Assembly (NCBI GenBank): GCA_900230115.1 | Contig: LT907983.1 | Coordinates: forward strand, 1,736,001 to 1,800,000 | Direction: 5' to 3' | Length of the DNA: 64,000 bases | DNA from: Spirosomataceae bacterium TFI 002 | Lineage (GTDB): Bacteria; Bacteroidota; Bacteroidia; Cytophagales; Spirosomataceae | Shown here: positions 34,817 to 44,052 of the stretch, in pieces | Position numbering within the stretch: position 1 is the stretch's first letter | Layout of the letters: the number at the start of each line of letters is the position of its first letter | The notes under the pieces: model-generated | The model's input: the letters and a program-made list of their open reading frames with translations, nothing else | The model's database searches: none | Told to the model about the DNA's origin: nothing | Made by a program: the position numbers and the translations under genes

Positions 34817-35338
34817 CTATGCTGCTTGCTTGTTTTGATTATGCATGAGCCTTTTGAGATTCTTACGAGCATAGTTAATTCTACTTTTAACAGTGCCAAG
34901 CGGAATATTCAACCTTTCTCCTATTTCCTCATATTTGTAACCTTGAGTGAATAGTAAAAGTGGGGTTTTAAGAGAGCTGCTCAACCCTTCCAAACAGTTT
35001 ACAATGTTTTCATATTCCAGATTTGAAATTGCTTCATTATCTACACGAAACTCGCTTGGCAAGTTGAACCGTACCATTTCTATGTCCTCATCTATCAAGG
35101 CTCTCTTTTTATTGTTGTTATAGCTATCGATAAATAAATTCCTGAGAATTGTAAAACTCCAACTTCTAAAATTAGAGTTTCGGCGAAAAGTATGAAAAGA
35201 CCTATATGCCCTCAAGGCTGTTTCCTGCACAAGGTCTTCAGCATTGTTCACATCATGAGTCAATTTCAGGGCAAAACCGAATAGTGCTATTTTATTCTTT
35301 TGAAAAAGAGTTGAAAAACTTACTTCACATTCGTTCAT
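34817..35338 (-). CDS. ECF-subfamily RNA polymerase sigma-70 factor
   Basis: An alternative sigma factor with only regions 2 and 4, 173 residues. Region 2 covers about residues 10-75 (NNAEDLVQETALRAY, FRSWSFTILRNLFID). Region 4 covers about 112-165 with the helix-turn-helix YEEIGERLNIPLGTVKSRI. No anti-sigma gene follows; the next element is a tRNA on the other strand, so control may be transcriptional or by an unlinked partner. Its own upstream region carries GGAAC-N19-TCCAA, a candidate autoregulatory promoter shared with two stress-type genes in the window. A MscS channel gene is divergent from it. Confidence 0.93.
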   Translation of the reverse strand: MNECEVSFSTLFQKNKIALFGFALKLTHDVNNAEDLVQETALRAYRSFHTFRRNSNFRSWSFTILRNLFIDSYNNNKKRALIDEDIEMVRFNLPSEFRVDNEAISNLEYENIVNCLEGLSSSLKTPLLLFTQGYKYEEIGERLNIPLGTVKSRINYARKNLKRLMHNQNKQAA

Positions 35339-35361
35339 ATCGCTAATATTTTAATTTGTAC

Positions 35362-35390
35362 TTGGATATTAGGTCTAAAATATCTGTTCC
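35362..35390 (-). promoter_or_regulatory. Candidate ECF promoter of the ECF sigma gene
   Basis: On the minus strand GGAAC (35390-35386) is followed after exactly 19 bases by TCCAA (35366-35362), with a TTTTA run inside the spacer. Translation starts 24 bases downstream at 35338. GGAAC is the classic ECF -35 core. The same arrangement precedes the genes at 43210 and 51275. Confidence 0.5.
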
Positions 35391-35640
35391 AAAAATCATG
35401 AGGATTAGCGACTGTAAATTCACTTTATGTACAAAATCTACTAAGTTTGGCTATTCAGTACATTATTCAATAAAAACTACTATTTCTTACCCAAGCCTAG
35501 CAATACGCACGTTTAAATTTTGTAGACTTTTGGGGAATACGATTCACTTATATTTTAACCACACTGGATTTAATTTCTAATTCATTCTGATCACAATTGG
35601 AATGAGCTTTTGAACGGTATTAAAAAAGAACACAAGAATA

Positions 35641-36453
35641 ATGGAAATATTAACAGATCTACAATCCGAAATAAGTACCTACTACAGTTCCTTAATCTCC
35701 GTATTGCCAAAAATTGCATTGGGAATAGTATTGTCTACAGTTTTAATTATTTTACTATCCTATGCCCGCAAGCAAGTCTTTAAAATGATTTTGAAAAGGG
35801 CAGAAGACCCCCTTTTTGTTAATTTCTTAGAAAGAATCGTAGGCTTTTTTAACACTATTATTACTGTACTTTTCTTTTTGTACGTAATTGGCTTAGAAGG
35901 AATTGCAGGCACAATTCTAGCCGCTGCCGGAGTAACCGCCTTTGTTATTGGTTTTGCTTTTAAAGATATAGGAGAAAACTTTTTGGCAGGAATAATATTG
36001 GCATTTAAGAGACCTTTCAAAATTGGTGATACGATAGAATCCAATAAGGTTGTTGGAACCATATTGGCCTTGAATATCAGAGATACTCACGTAAAAACTT
36101 CTGATGGAAAAGATGTATTTATTCCGAATGCTCAAATCATCAAAAACCCATTATACAATTACACAACAGACGGCTATGTCAGAAAAAGCTTTACAATAGC
36201 TGTAGTTAAAGAAACAGATGTGGAAAAGGCCAGAAAAGCAATAATAGATAGCCTCTCAACCGTGAAAGGCATCATATCAGATTATAAAAAACCACTTGCA
36301 TTTGCTACAGAATTCAATTCCAGTACTATTCAGTTGGAAGTTCAGTTTTGGGTAAACACTTTCGATAAAAGCGTTTCTGAAAAGGAAGTTATCAATCTAG
36401 CTCTTGTGAGCGTATATGGTGGCTTAGCAAAGGCAGGAATTGTACTTTCTTAA
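35641..36453 (+). CDS. Small-conductance mechanosensitive channel (MscS family)
   Basis: An inner membrane channel that opens under membrane tension and releases solutes on osmotic downshock. The 270 residues comprise three membrane helices; TM3 is the pore helix IAGTILAAAGVTAFVIGFAF (about residues 85-105). The MscS beta domain follows, with KRPFKIGDTIE near 123 and VFIPNAQIIKNPLYNYT near 158, then the C-terminal alpha/beta domain. It is a minimal MscS. It is divergent from the ECF sigma gene, and the region upstream has GGAAT at 35599 with a TTTT run but no TCNAA at the right spacing. Confidence 0.9.
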   Translation: MEILTDLQSEISTYYSSLISVLPKIALGIVLSTVLIILLSYARKQVFKMILKRAEDPLFVNFLERIVGFFNTIITVLFFLYVIGLEGIAGTILAAAGVTAFVIGFAFKDIGENFLAGIILAFKRPFKIGDTIESNKVVGTILALNIRDTHVKTSDGKDVFIPNAQIIKNPLYNYTTDGYVRKSFTIAVVKETDVEKARKAIIDSLSTVKGIISDYKKPLAFATEFNSSTIQLEVQFWVNTFDKSVSEKEVINLALVSVYGGLAKAGIVLS

Positions 36454-36472
36454 TAATTCCTTTTTGAGTAGC

Positions 36473-37426
36473 TTATCGCTGCAAAGAAATGAAAATAGGC
36501 AAGTGGTCGCTTCCAATATCCTCCAGCACTTCGAACTCTTTTAGCTTGAGCGTGGGCGAACAAAAAACTTGGTCGATTGGGATTTTCAAAGGAGAATAAG
36601 ATGGGAAAGTAGCATAAAATCCTCTACCTACACGTGGATCCTGCATTCCTGTTAATTTTTTGAATATGATTGATGCTTTGCTCCATGCAACATCATTTAA
36701 ATCCCCCATGAGAATACAATCAGTATCTTTAAAATCTTGAGCTATTTTTTTAGCTGTACGAACCACTTCTTTGTCCTTATTAGTTGCGTAATCTGCCTCT
36801 CCCAAAATCGGAGGCCGTGGATGAAGGCAAAAGACTCTTATTTCTTTATCATTAATATTAAAGCTTACCTCAAGAGAAGGTATATCCTTGGAGACCACAT
36901 AATTCACAATTGCCTCATTAAATGGAATTTTGCATAGGAAAAGCATGCCATACTTATTTTCTTGAATTGCCTTTTTCTCATATTTATATACTTCTCTTAA
37001 TGGGTTCATTGCCGTATCCCATTTATGGCAAGTTTCCATCAAAAGAACAACATCAGGGTTGCGATCATGAATCAATTTTATTGTATCCTTATAGCGGTCA
37101 TTATCTTGCAAGACATTGAAAATAAAAAACTGCAAAGGGCGATCAGTCGAGTTGGAGGCTGTTGCTATCTTTTTTCCCCAAAAAGGCGTAAATGGAAGTA
37201 TTAAAGTTGAACAGTAGGCTCCAGCAATAGCTAAAACAATGATAAAGACTATATCGATGATTGAAAAATCTGAGAAGGCAAAGAATAAGCCAATTAGCAA
37301 TAATGATAATAAAGCATATATGGTTTTGATGTAATCTTGGCTTCTAATTAACCAATAATCGCTTTTTGTCTCTGGGATAAAAACTCCGGTGACAGTCAAT
37401 AAGGATAAAATATAAATGAGCGTCAT
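36473..37426 (-). CDS. Membrane-anchored endonuclease/exonuclease/phosphatase (EEP) family protein
   Basis: Three N-terminal membrane segments (about residues 1-80) precede an EEP domain. The catalytic landmarks are visible: VVLLMETC near residue 128 (metal-binding Glu), VFCLHPRPP near 198, LMGDLNDVAWS near 240 (Asp/Asn of the active site) and GSDHLPIFISL at the C-terminus (Asp-His pair). EEP enzymes hydrolyse phosphodiesters in DNA, lipids or sugars; with this topology an extracytoplasmic or periplasmic substrate is likely, but it is unknown. It is convergent with the MscS gene 19 bases away. Confidence 0.85.
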   Translation of the reverse strand: MTLIYILSLLTVTGVFIPETKSDYWLIRSQDYIKTIYALLSLLLIGLFFAFSDFSIIDIVFIIVLAIAGAYCSTLILPFTPFWGKKIATASNSTDRPLQFFIFNVLQDNDRYKDTIKLIHDRNPDVVLLMETCHKWDTAMNPLREVYKYEKKAIQENKYGMLFLCKIPFNEAIVNYVVSKDIPSLEVSFNINDKEIRVFCLHPRPPILGEADYATNKDKEVVRTAKKIAQDFKDTDCILMGDLNDVAWSKASIIFKKLTGMQDPRVGRGFYATFPSYSPLKIPIDQVFCSPTLKLKEFEVLEDIGSDHLPIFISLQR

Positions 37427-37462
37427 TGATATGGATCCAATTATTAATAATTTATACTAAAA

Positions 37463-38737
37463 CTACAACACATCGGCTGTTTTGAGAAACTTTTTTCGAT
37501 CACTTTCATTCATGAGACTTTGAATCGCATCCTCTTTAAGAATTGAAATTTGCTCTATTACTACTTGTCTAAATTCCTTTGATAAAAAATCTTGACGTAA
37601 AAGATACTTTAGTGTCTTTAAGAGCTTCTCCATAAGCACATAATCGTGTTTACAATATTGGCGGTAAGAAGCGAAGGTATTGTATAACATAGTTTCAAAA
37701 TCAAATACCTTAACTGCTAAAAGATGATTGCCTTTACTCCTTTCTACTTCCCACTCTGATAAGGTTAAACATTCTTGAAACAATTGAGATAGATAATTCA
37801 ATGTAATGATCGCCGTACCTGGGTCATTTATGCCTGGGGACATTGCTTTTATTCCCACCTCCGTAATTTCCTGAATACCCAAAACGAAATTAAACTCTTC
37901 TTTCTTTTGCCCTGAAAAAATCAAACAGCTTAATAGTTTTTCATTTTCATTTTCTGAAAGCTCTTTACTCGTATGTACAATCAGTGCTCCATTGTGCACA
38001 AATTCGCCTTTAACTAAATGCACTTGGATATCAGTATTCAATTCGTCTGCCAATCTGCATAATTCCTCTTTTTCCACTCCTTGAAAGTAATTTGATTTTT
38101 TGGCCTTTATTGCAAACCAACTTTCTGTTTCCGTGGCAACTTGCTGGCTTTCTGAGCTTTCAAACTTTTCCTTTAAACCACAGATCGCATTGTTCGCGTT
38201 TAAGTGAATGTTTTTTAGAATGTGCTCTATTTGAATCGCGTTACTGATGGAATGAATAAAAAACACGAAAAATGCCAAGCACACAAAGCCCAAAATAATA
38301 GAAGCCAATACCCCAAAGCCTACAATAGATTGCTCCTCCCCTTTTGATGTCAAGTTGATAAGTATAATAATATTGAAAGCGATAGTACCAAGATACATCC
38401 CAAGCACAACTTGGTTTTTATGGTCAGATATAAGACCTGGCAGCAGTCTTGGCGAAAAACTCGAACTAGCCTGGCTTAACAACACCATCACCATTGAAAA
38501 ACTAAACACTGTGAGAGAAATTATTCCACCTATCAAAGTCGATAAAATTGACCTTGAGGTTTCTACATCTTTGATGATAAGGTTTGGTGCTTTTGACTCG
38601 ATTAATTCATTTAAAATGTCACTTTCCACATTCACAATGACAAAAGAAAGACATAATAGAAACAGAGCAATGATCGTAGGATAAGTCGCTATGTTGGAAT
38701 CCAGAAAATGTAGGTATTTGAGTATTTTTTTCTTCAC
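37463..38737 (-). CDS. DUF2254 family membrane protein
   Basis: Four predicted membrane helices in the first about 170 residues, with the family-typical segment FSFSMVMVLLSQASSSFSPRLLPG near residue 80 (quoted in part: VLLSQASSSFSPRLLPG) and a soluble C-terminal half that contains SPGINDPGTAI near residue 300. The function of the family is unknown. The start is a GTG at 38737 giving MKKKILKYLHF. It sits between two mechanosensitive channel genes. The upstream region has GGAAT at 38790-38786 and TCGAA 21 bases further on, a spacing variant of the ECF-like motif. Confidence 0.85.
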   Translation of the reverse strand: MKKKILKYLHFLDSNIATYPTIIALFLLCLSFVIVNVESDILNELIESKAPNLIIKDVETSRSILSTLIGGIISLTVFSFSMVMVLLSQASSSFSPRLLPGLISDHKNQVVLGMYLGTIAFNIIILINLTSKGEEQSIVGFGVLASIILGFVCLAFFVFFIHSISNAIQIEHILKNIHLNANNAICGLKEKFESSESQQVATETESWFAIKAKKSNYFQGVEKEELCRLADELNTDIQVHLVKGEFVHNGALIVHTSKELSENENEKLLSCLIFSGQKKEEFNFVLGIQEITEVGIKAMSPGINDPGTAIITLNYLSQLFQECLTLSEWEVERSKGNHLLAVKVFDFETMLYNTFASYRQYCKHDYVLMEKLLKTLKYLLRQDFLSKEFRQVVIEQISILKEDAIQSLMNESDRKKFLKTADVL

Positions 38738-38849
38738 TTCATTGGTATTTGTAATGACATTCGATATCTCTTAGCTTAAAACCCTATTCCACTTTTCAAC
38801 GAACAATAACTGCTTTGGCACCGTATATAAATAAACCAACTAAATATAC

Positions 38850-39755
38850 ATGGATAAGTTATTAAATCAACTTTCAGGGTCTTACCAAAACGTTATCGTT
38901 AAACTACAAGAATGGATTAACCTCATTATTCTTAACATCCCCAACCTGATTATTGCTTTACTTCTAACTGTTATTGCATATTTCGCATCCAACTTTGTCC
39001 GTAAAATCGCAGTAAAATCCTCCAAACGATTCACTGAAAACCGAACTATCCTTAACCTTGTGTCCAATTTAAGTGCGGTACTGTTTTCCGTATTGATGTT
39101 CTTATTGATACTGAGCGTATTTGATCTTGGTGGTACAATAAACAAAATACTCGCCACTGCAGGTGTGCTTGGTTTGGCTGTAGGACTTGCATTACAAGAC
39201 CCTATGAATAACTTATTTTCTGGAGTTTTCATGTCTGTGCGAGAACTCTACAAAATTGGAGACCTCGTAGAAACCAATGGGCATTTTGGAACTATTCAAA
39301 ATATAGATTTAAGAGCAACTAAGTTGAAACTTCCAACTGGTCAAGAAGTGGTCATCCCTAACAAAGATGTACTCCAAAGCCCACTAATGAATTACACGGT
39401 GTCGGGCGAAAGGCGAATAGATGTTAGCTGTGGAGTGAGTTATGGAGATGATTTAGAAAAAGTGGAAGAAGTTGTTTTGTCAGCAATAAAGTCTATTCCT
39501 GGAATATTGGTAGATAAGTCAATGGAAATTATTTATACGGAATTTGGAGATAGCTCCATTAATTTCACCGTGAGATACTGGATGACAGTGAGTGGGCAAA
39601 AAGACTGCCTACTGCTTAAAAGCAAAGGTATTAAGGCCATTAAGACTGCATTTGAAAATAATGACATCCTTATACCATTCCCAATCCGTACGCTCGATTT
39701 CGGAATTAAAGGAGGCGTATCACTTAATAATGAACTCCAAGTACTCAAAAGCTAG
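38850..39755 (+). CDS. Mechanosensitive ion channel protein (MscS family), second copy
   Basis: A second MscS-type channel, 301 residues. Helices lie at about residues 25-50 and 70-95, and the pore helix INKILATAGVLGLAVGLALQ at 100-119. The beta domain shows SVRELYKIGDLVETNG near 130 and VVIPNKDVLQSPLMNYT near 166. It differs clearly in sequence from the MscS at 35641, so this is not a recent duplicate. It is followed 51 bases later by a short helical protein gene on the same strand and is divergent from the DUF2254 gene. Confidence 0.9.
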   Translation: MDKLLNQLSGSYQNVIVKLQEWINLIILNIPNLIIALLLTVIAYFASNFVRKIAVKSSKRFTENRTILNLVSNLSAVLFSVLMFLLILSVFDLGGTINKILATAGVLGLAVGLALQDPMNNLFSGVFMSVRELYKIGDLVETNGHFGTIQNIDLRATKLKLPTGQEVVIPNKDVLQSPLMNYTVSGERRIDVSCGVSYGDDLEKVEEVVLSAIKSIPGILVDKSMEIIYTEFGDSSINFTVRYWMTVSGQKDCLLLKSKGIKAIKTAFENNDILIPFPIRTLDFGIKGGVSLNNELQVLKS

Positions 39756-39806
39756 GTATAGTTTTTTTATGCTTAATAAATAGTATAACTTAAAACTAAA
39801 GACCTT

Positions 39807-40217
39807 ATGAAAAATCAAATTTTTGAAACCATCCTTGAAAAACAAATAGAGCGTAAACTCTTTTTTGAAAGACAAGCTGTTGTAATGGGGGTAACACACA
39901 TGGACCTCCACTTGATCTACAATACAATTGCCCAAAAAGCAACACATCAAATTGAAGAGATCAGTGTTTTTGCACCCATTGAATCTATAGATGAAAGCGA
40001 AAGTATTAATGAAATTGAGAATAGGTTGCTTTCTTTGGACAGTGCTATTGCATTAGAAGCTACTTTAAAAGATATCTATGAAAATGCAACCAAGCAGTCC
40101 CTTTTACTTGAGTCTGACGCAAATGATATCATTGAAAGACACTATAAGGAGAACCAAGAGTTGCTCTCAAGTCTAAAAAGCTTTATTGATGGGGAGGAGG
40201 AAACAACTGGGGTTTAA
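39807..40217 (+). CDS. Hypothetical helical protein
   Basis: I do not recognise this 136-residue protein. It is acidic and predicted to be almost all helix, with no signal peptide or membrane segment. The pattern of long amphipathic helices (EKQIERKLFFERQAVVMG, KQSLLLESDANDIIERHY) resembles small four-helix bundles, but no metal-ligand pattern is evident. It lies just downstream of the second MscS gene on the same strand and may be cotranscribed. The reading frame is convincing because of size and neighbour spacing only. Confidence 0.6.
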   Translation: MKNQIFETILEKQIERKLFFERQAVVMGVTHMDLHLIYNTIAQKATHQIEEISVFAPIESIDESESINEIENRLLSLDSAIALEATLKDIYENATKQSLLLESDANDIIERHYKENQELLSSLKSFIDGEEETTGV

Positions 40218-40372
40218 ATTTTGCGTCTTTTTCTAATCGCAAACAATTTCCTTTTGAAGCGGAGCATTTTATAATCGAGCAGGCGTTCGTTTCTTTTGGC
40301 TGCAATCAGCAACCCATTCAAAAACAATTTGATTCGGTATAGAATGTTGATTTTGTACAAGTTAATTCCAAT

Positions 40373-41425
40373 TTAAAGCTCCGAAAAGAATTCTCTATTC
40401 TCTACTTTCTTTTCAAATGCCTTGACGTAAGCATTTTTAACAGAACTGAAAAGTATAGGCCAAAAAGAGCTCTCAATATTATCAACGTTCCCTTCCACAG
40501 GAATGATGGCCGCAACTTGGTCTTTTTTGATATTAGTCAATGGAGTTTTGCCTATCTCAACAAACAACTCCGTGAAGAATTGTTTGAAATTACGTTTCTT
40601 ATCTTCTTTAAATCTAAAAACCACCACATCGTTCCCAATAGGCTTAAAGTAGCCTTTCAGCTTGTTATCGTATAGAGCTAGTTCACTAATAATACTCACT
40701 GAGCCTTTTTCAAAATTAAGATTGGCGTAATATTCCGACATGGGGTTAAGCTGAGTGGCTTCTATATCTAGCAACTTTAAATCGTATTCGAAGTCTGGAG
40801 TTTCTTTGAGTAAAAGCATATTTGCATTAAACTCCATCCTTCCTCCAAATCCTTCCAAATTAGCAGTTGCTTTAACTGGAGAAGGAAGTTTCTTTGAGCT
40901 TTCAGTAACATTTTGAAGATTAAGTAGCTCTGCATTGAGGTCTTTAAGTGCTAGGTCTGTTTTGGGCTGAGTGACGGCATTGATAAGATTCACCTTGCCA
41001 TTATTTATCACAAACCTGTTGATCCTTATTGGCATCAAATCCTTAATGACTTTAGTCCAATCCTCCTCTACTCCTGTTTGGCTACTTTCTTCTTCTTCGC
41101 TAAACGCAAAATTAACTTCAGGCTGATTACAAATAATTTCGCTCACCACTTCGCCTTTCCACAATGACTTCCATTGAATGGATAGATCTGTAGAAGGCAA
41201 ATTCAAAAATGGCTCCTCATTATTATTGTTTTTCTTATTGATTACTAGGCCATTAATGGTGTATGACCCACCAAATAAGAAAATATCAATATCCTGTACA
41301 CTTCCCGAGTAATCATCGAGTTCGGATAATGTTTTGTTTACATATTTTTTGACAATTGTGGGAAGAAACAATCTAAACACAATTAAAGCCGCAAGGACAA
41401 TTAGAACTGTTTTTAAGAGCTTCAT
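40373..41425 (-). CDS. AsmA/DUF748-like envelope protein
   Basis: A single N-terminal membrane helix (residues 5-22), followed by a beta-rich domain with the DUF748/AsmA pattern: NKTLSELDDYSGSVQDIDI near residue 32, GGSYTINGLVI, and IRINRFVINNGKVNLIN near residue 135. AsmA-type proteins are tied to lipid transport and outer membrane homeostasis. The 350-residue length is at the short end of the family. The start lies 2 bases beyond the stop of the upstream LEA2-like gene, so the two form an operon. Role inferred from family only. Confidence 0.75.
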   Translation of the reverse strand: MKLLKTVLIVLAALIVFRLFLPTIVKKYVNKTLSELDDYSGSVQDIDIFLFGGSYTINGLVINKKNNNNEEPFLNLPSTDLSIQWKSLWKGEVVSEIICNQPEVNFAFSEEEESSQTGVEEDWTKVIKDLMPIRINRFVINNGKVNLINAVTQPKTDLALKDLNAELLNLQNVTESSKKLPSPVKATANLEGFGGRMEFNANMLLLKETPDFEYDLKLLDIEATQLNPMSEYYANLNFEKGSVSIISELALYDNKLKGYFKPIGNDVVVFRFKEDKKRNFKQFFTELFVEIGKTPLTNIKKDQVAAIIPVEGNVDNIESSFWPILFSSVKNAYVKAFEKKVENREFFSEL

Positions 41426-41427
41426 AT

Positions 41428-42297
41428 TTATTTTATTAATGTTTTCAAATCGCTATTAACCACTGATTTGATTCTAAAATTTTCTAATATTTCATGTGGG
41501 CTTTGTATTTCTCCCTCGAGTACTAATTTTACATCCAAGTCGTCTTTATTGAAGAGAATTTTGCCTGTTTTACCGAGGAGTTTTTTCACATCGAGACTCA
41601 ATGGTATGGTGATCCTTTTTCGAGACAAAGGAGGTATTACCACTAGCCTATCCAATGCACCTTCCATGACGGGCATATCATTGCCAAAGCTTGCTGAATA
41701 TTTGGGGTTTTTAAGCACAATCTCTACGGTGTTAAAGTTTGTAACTTCTAACTCCAATAGCACTTTTGCTTCATCTTTTTTGAAAATATTTTTTACCTCA
41801 CTCGAAATGAGAGTGACATTAGGAAGCTTAAAAAGAGGCAAATAAGCCTCCTGAGTAATTGTGAAAGAATCGGGGAGTAAAAAATTCTTAGAATCGGACA
41901 TTGAAACTATAAGCTTATAATGACAACTATCAATTACGCCGAGTTTTGGACTGGATGATAACGACCGTAGATTTGGCACATCAACCCTTATGGGAATATC
42001 AATATTACCTCTCCCAAAAGCAGACACATTTGCCTGAGCATAAGCCTTGCTTTTCAGTATTTGAACGTCGTTGGCATATACCGAAACAAATACTGAATCC
42101 GAGCTAAAATAGAAGGGAGTTTTGTTTTTAATATTTAACTGAACAAGCATATCAATATCTTCTTTACCTGAGTCCGTTACCTGTAAAACCACAATTCCAA
42201 TTTTGGGTAAAACCGATATCTTTTTAGAAAAAACAGACACTAATAAAGTGATACTTATAACTACCAACAGAATCCAAAACCATTTGTTTTTTGGCAT
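41428..42297 (-). CDS. Membrane-anchored LEA2-like protein
   Basis: An N-terminal membrane helix (residues 6-24) is followed by two related beta-sandwich segments: one at about 35-150 (MLVQLNIKNKTPFYFSSDSV, DIPIRVDVPNL) and one at about 155-280 (VLLELEVTNFNTVEIVLKNP, ITIPLSLDVKKLLG). The pattern of a core N-x-N-P strand followed by a strand with a Lys/Arg-rich ITIP motif is that of LEA type 2 / WHy domains, known in desiccation and stress proteins. First gene of an operon with the AsmA-like gene. The assignment is by pattern only. Confidence 0.6.
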   Translation of the reverse strand: MPKNKWFWILLVVISITLLVSVFSKKISVLPKIGIVVLQVTDSGKEDIDMLVQLNIKNKTPFYFSSDSVFVSVYANDVQILKSKAYAQANVSAFGRGNIDIPIRVDVPNLRSLSSSPKLGVIDSCHYKLIVSMSDSKNFLLPDSFTITQEAYLPLFKLPNVTLISSEVKNIFKKDEAKVLLELEVTNFNTVEIVLKNPKYSASFGNDMPVMEGALDRLVVIPPLSRKRITIPLSLDVKKLLGKTGKILFNKDDLDVKLVLEGEIQSPHEILENFRIKSVVNSDLKTLIK

Positions 42298-42356
42298 GAC
42301 ATGCTTGTTAAATGAGGGAATGTAGTCCCTACCTACTCCCTTCTATTTATTTCGCT

Positions 42357-43004
42357 TTATTGTTCCTTATTCATTTCGTTTGAAGGAATAATCATAAAGT
42401 CTACTCTTCTATTTTTTGCTCTTAAGTACGCTGAGTTATTACCATGGTCAGGGAATTTTTCACCGAAAGAATCAATAAAAAGTCTGCTTTCATCTATTCC
42501 ACAACCTCTTAGGTAATTTGCAGCGTAAGCAGCTCTACGATAGGCTAGTTTTTCGTTAAGTTCCTGTGTTCCTGTATTGTCGGTTCTTCCCACTACCAAA
42601 ATATAAGTATCGGGCATTTGCTTTAAGTTAAAAGCAAGGTGCTGCAATTGTTGCTTTCCAGTTTCGGTAAGAATTGCATCCGATACTTCGAATACATTTC
42701 CTTTGTCCATGGCTACAATGATACCATTGTTGAATTGCATCACAGAAGCCCTATCTCTCATGTTGGGTCTAAGGTCATCTGCGTATGTAGTCATTCTTTT
42801 CGCAACCTTATCACTTGAAGCCCCTGCTTCTGAGTATTTGGCTATGCTGTCGGCAAGTGGATAATTGTAATCCATTACTTGATATTCTATCACATTATTT
42901 TGCTCATCTTCAATCCTAACTGTTGTTGGTTTTTTTGAAGTCGTACAAGCGATAGTTGTTGCAATAAATAAAAATGCAAGTGAAGATATTATGTAATTTT
43001 TCAT
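42357..43004 (-). CDS. OmpA-family lipoprotein
   Basis: The start is placed at the ATG at 43004, which gives MKNYIISSLAFLFIATTIAC, a lipoprotein signal with Cys20; an upstream 10-codon extension is not needed. The C-terminal OmpA/MotB domain (about residues 100-210) binds peptidoglycan: VVGRTDNTGTQELNEKLAYR, RLFIDSFGE and RAKNRRVDFMI are the conserved segments. A linker precedes it. The protein should tether the outer membrane to the wall. TAAGTTTG lies 28 bases upstream on the same strand, so a housekeeping promoter is likely. The next gene upstream is divergent. Confidence 0.88.
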   Translation of the reverse strand: MKNYIISSLAFLFIATTIACTTSKKPTTVRIEDEQNNVIEYQVMDYNYPLADSIAKYSEAGASSDKVAKRMTTYADDLRPNMRDRASVMQFNNGIIVAMDKGNVFEVSDAILTETGKQQLQHLAFNLKQMPDTYILVVGRTDNTGTQELNEKLAYRRAAYAANYLRGCGIDESRLFIDSFGEKFPDHGNNSAYLRAKNRRVDFMIIPSNEMNKEQ

Positions 43005-43031
43005 TGTATTTAATTTTAATAGTTCACTTAT

Positions 43032-43039
43032 CAAACTTA
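43032..43039 (-). promoter_or_regulatory. TAnnTTTG -7 box upstream of the OmpA lipoprotein
   Basis: TAAGTTTG on the minus strand, 28 bases before the ATG. A GGAAT-N4-TTTTAAG pattern at 43051-43036 overlaps it, so an ECF-type promoter or an activator site here remains possible. Confidence 0.45.
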
Positions 43040-43163
43040 AAATGTCATTCCACTACCACTATTGTTGAAGTGTGGCAAAATGTCCAAAATTGAGAATATG
43101 TGAAATGTGTAGATATGTGAGGCTTACCTATATATATGCCCTAATTAAGGTAGAAAAGGCTTT

Positions 43164-43192
43164 GGAACAGAAGTTTTAAATTCTGTTTCGAA
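43164..43192 (+). promoter_or_regulatory. Candidate ECF promoter of the DUF2383 gene
   Basis: GGAAC at 43164-43168 is followed after exactly 19 bases by TCGAA at 43188-43192. The spacer carries TTTTAAATTCT, close to TTTTATATTCT in the promoter at 51218. The ATG lies 18 bases downstream. Confidence 0.5.
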
Positions 43193-43209
43193 CCAAATAA
43201 AACACAAAA

Positions 43210-43671
43210 ATGGAAAATCAAAATGGAATAGTAAGAAGCCTAAAATCACTAGCAGAACTACAAGTTGACAGAATAGAAGGGTACCGTAAAGCCTATGAAG
43301 AGTTGGGAACTTGGGATCTAGATTTAAAGGCAATGTTTAAAAATAACATGAATCAAAGTGAGTCACAAAAGAAAGAGCTTGACATCTTGCTTTCGCAATG
43401 TGGAGAAAGTGATGTTGTAGCTGAAGATTCATTCATGGCACAAATGCACCAGGTATGGATGGAAATAAAGACAGCATTTGCAAAAAAAGACCGTGAGACA
43501 ATCTTGAGCTCATGTGAATTTGGTGAAAATGTAATCATAGGAGCATACGAAGGCAGCCTTGAAAAAACTCTTACACCATCTGTCAAAGTTACACTGGAAA
43601 GACAACTCGCAGAGTTGAAAGCAGCGAAAGGGGCTATATTACTACTTAAAAACGCTGCTGAATCTGTATAA
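43210..43671 (+). CDS. PA2169 family four-helix-bundle protein (DUF2383)
   Basis: A small cytoplasmic all-helical protein, 153 residues, typical length for the family. The N-terminal LKSLAELQVDRIEGYRKAYE and the later SCEFGENVIIGAYEGSL near residue 98 are characteristic of the ferritin-like DUF2383 fold. Its biochemical function is not known; related genes are commonly stress induced. It has its own candidate ECF promoter and a strong terminator, so it is probably a single-gene unit. No membrane segment. Confidence 0.85.
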   Translation: MENQNGIVRSLKSLAELQVDRIEGYRKAYEELGTWDLDLKAMFKNNMNQSESQKKELDILLSQCGESDVVAEDSFMAQMHQVWMEIKTAFAKKDRETILSSCEFGENVIIGAYEGSLEKTLTPSVKVTLERQLAELKAAKGAILLLKNAAESV

Positions 43672-43697
43672 TTCTAAATCAACAAACTAGAAATAAA

Positions 43698-43734
43698 AAT
43701 GCCTTGAAACCAATAGGGTTCAAGGCATTTTCCC
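43698..43734 (+). terminator. Terminator of the DUF2383 gene
   Basis: AAATGCCTTGAA and TTCAAGGCATTT form a perfect 12-bp stem around a 9-base loop, followed by TTCCCGTTT. Confidence 0.85.
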
Positions 43735-43997
43735 GTTTAAATCAATTAAGGCTAATTATAAATCAGCCTTGCTATATTCTTCTCATTTAAAATAGATATA
43801 AAACCAAAGTTGTTGTGACCATATCACTAAATGGCCTAAATTCTATCTAGAAAAGACGAATCCATTTAGCCTGAAAACTAGAAAGTAACTAACATAATAT
43901 ACCCTCATTAAATAATAGGTAATCATAGTGAAGTTGAAATACACTTAGACTTATTAGTTCTACGTTATATGACTGCCCTACACACCATTTGACATGA
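43735..43997. other. Intergenic region with no recognised gene
   Basis: About 260 bp of AT-rich DNA between the terminators of two convergent units. Both strands contain frequent stops. I see no RNA gene, repeat or convincing promoter. Confidence 0.5.
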
Positions 43998-44033
43998 AAA
44001 AAGGTACCATCGTTTTACCAATGATACCTTTAT
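43998..44033 (-). terminator. Terminator of the MlaE-F-D operon
   Basis: AAAGGTACCAT and ATGATACCTTT pair across about 13 bases with one G-T mismatch, next to an A run that reads as a U tract on the minus strand. Confidence 0.65.
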
Positions 44034-44052
44034 ATCTCAATAATTTAAGCTT

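Noticed and set aside
35356-35580. 74-codon frame in the ECF-MscS gap
   Set aside because: Overlaps the ECF promoter region and has no recognisable protein character.
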